Source: an uncultured Flavihumibacter sp.
Lineage (GTDB): Bacteria; Bacteroidota; Bacteroidia; Chitinophagales; Chitinophagaceae
NCBI GenBank assembly: GCA_946481605.1
Contig: CAMLPA010000219.1
Coordinates: 1-6,002 of the forward strand
DNA: 6,002 nucleotides
Direction: 5' to 3'
Part shown: positions 5,338 through 6,002 of the stretch, one piece after another
Layout: every line of letters starts with the position of its first letter
Position numbering within the stretch: position 1 is the stretch's first letter
The notes under the pieces: model-generated
Seen by the model: only the letters and a program-made list of their open reading frames with translations
Told to the model about the DNA's origin: nothing
Database searches by the model: none
Made by a program: the position numbers and the translations under genes

Positions 5338-6002
5338 ATGATGAACAAATCAGACTGGGAAAAATACATCGTCGGCCAACCGCTGTTTCCCGTAGTGGAA
5401 TTATTGCCGGGCGAAAAATTGCTGGCCATGAATTTTACGGCCTCCAATACGGCCTTGTCTCCAGAACTGGTGCGTGACACGAATGCATTTTCCTCTTACA
5501 TCAGTAACCAGCTTTCTTTAAACCGTTGCCGCTATGGCATTGGCGGTTACAACGAACACCGCACCGTTTACGCCCGCAGCAACGTCTTTGATGGCAACGA
5601 ACCCCGCCGTCTTCATCTGGGCGTTGATATCTGGGGAGAAGCCGGCAGCGCCGTATTCCTGCCCATGAGCGGAACAATACACAGCACGGCATTCAACCAG
5701 CAATTCGGTGATTATGGCGCCACAATTATCGTGAAACACCACACCCCTCACGGTGATTTTCACACGCTGTATGGACACCTCTCTTTACGTGATATTGAAG
5801 GAATGCAGGAAGGTACTTTACTGGAAGCCGGGAGCGAAATCGCCCATTTCGGTATTCCCGCAGAGAACGGGGAATGGCCGCCGCACCTGCACTTCCAGGT
5901 AATATTAGATATGCAGGGAAGAAAAGGCGATTATCCGGGAGTATGCGCGTTTTCAGAAAGCGCACAATGGTTAGAGAACAGCCCGGATGCGGGTTTGATG
6001 AC
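5338..6002 (+). CDS. M23-type metallopeptidase-fold protein, 3' end outside window
   Basis: 221 complete codons are open to the window edge; the start is the first of two adjacent ATGs (5338 or 5341). There is no signal peptide, so the protein is probably cytoplasmic, unusual for cell-wall M23 enzymes. The lysostaphin-like fold is visible in the second half: the HLGVD motif (His93, Asp97), a GATIIVKHH strand (127-135), LYGHLS with His147, and WPPHLHFQV with His183 and His185. Together these give the H-x3-D and H-x-H zinc ligands plus the extra histidine. Upstream is a conserved RYGIGGYNEHRTVYARS block. The GIGGYNE, FGDYGATII, ENGEWPPHLHF and GDYPGV segments recall the M23 domain found between a phosphotransferase and a class III aminotransferase in some large proteins. 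The domain is nearly complete here, so the product is either a stand-alone protein ending soon or the N-terminal part of a fusion. Peptidase activity is not assured. Confidence 0.9.
   Translation, partial: MMNKSDWEKYIVGQPLFPVVELLPGEKLLAMNFTASNTALSPELVRDTNAFSSYISNQLSLNRCRYGIGGYNEHRTVYARSNVFDGNEPRRLHLGVDIWGEAGSAVFLPMSGTIHSTAFNQQFGDYGATIIVKHHTPHGDFHTLYGHLSLRDIEGMQEGTLLEAGSEIAHFGIPAENGEWPPHLHFQVILDMQGRKGDYPGVCAFSESAQWLENSPDAGLM

Overview
The window looks like chromosomal DNA of a Bacteroidota member, most likely of the Chitinophagaceae type. The evidence is the protein families (an LpxA C-terminus, a Bacteroidota-style lipoprotein with a PL14-like domain, a DUF92 membrane protein), promoter matches to the Bacteroidota -7 element TAnnTTTG rather than TATAAT boxes, and weak or absent Shine-Dalgarno sequences. 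No tRNA, rRNA, CRISPR array, transposase or phage gene was seen. The content is mostly housekeeping and carbohydrate-related. I did not find a clear undescribed multi-gene system.

Layout. Positions 1-294 hold the C-terminus of lpxA (lipid A synthesis). It overlaps by 11 bases an orphan ABC-type ATPase (284-901) that lacks the usual Q-loop glutamine and H-loop histidine. A 77-base gap then carries a CRP/FNR-like palindrome and a -7 promoter element in front of a small cytoplasmic thioredoxin (978-1280). The minus-strand gene 1616-2497 is convergent with it. The 335-base gap between them (1281-1615) is the least explained part of the window: a strongly C-rich, G-poor tract followed by a 133-base inverted-repeat element (1458-1590) with a nearly perfect 30-bp stem. 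It could be a bidirectional terminator, a dispersed palindromic repeat or MITE-like element, or a structured RNA.

On the minus strand from right to left lie a fermentative D-lactate dehydrogenase (4397-3393), a DUF92 membrane protein 29 bases downstream of it (3363-2638, probably co-transcribed), and then, behind its own promoter, a secreted lipoprotein with a polysaccharide lyase 14-like domain (2497-1616). Divergent from the dehydrogenase, on the plus strand, are an exported endonuclease/exonuclease/phosphatase-family hydrolase (4490-5335) with a canonical TATCTTTG promoter and, two bases after its stop, an M23-type metallopeptidase-fold protein (5338 onward) that runs off the window. The M23 protein resembles the domain found between a kinase and a class III aminotransferase in some large fusion enzymes.

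Functionally the plus-strand left block concerns the envelope (lipid A), followed by redox maintenance. The minus block joins pyruvate/lactate metabolism, a membrane protein of the polyprenol/phytol kinase-like family, and a probable uronate polysaccharide-degrading lipoprotein. The right block pairs an exported phosphoesterase-fold enzyme with an M23 protein.
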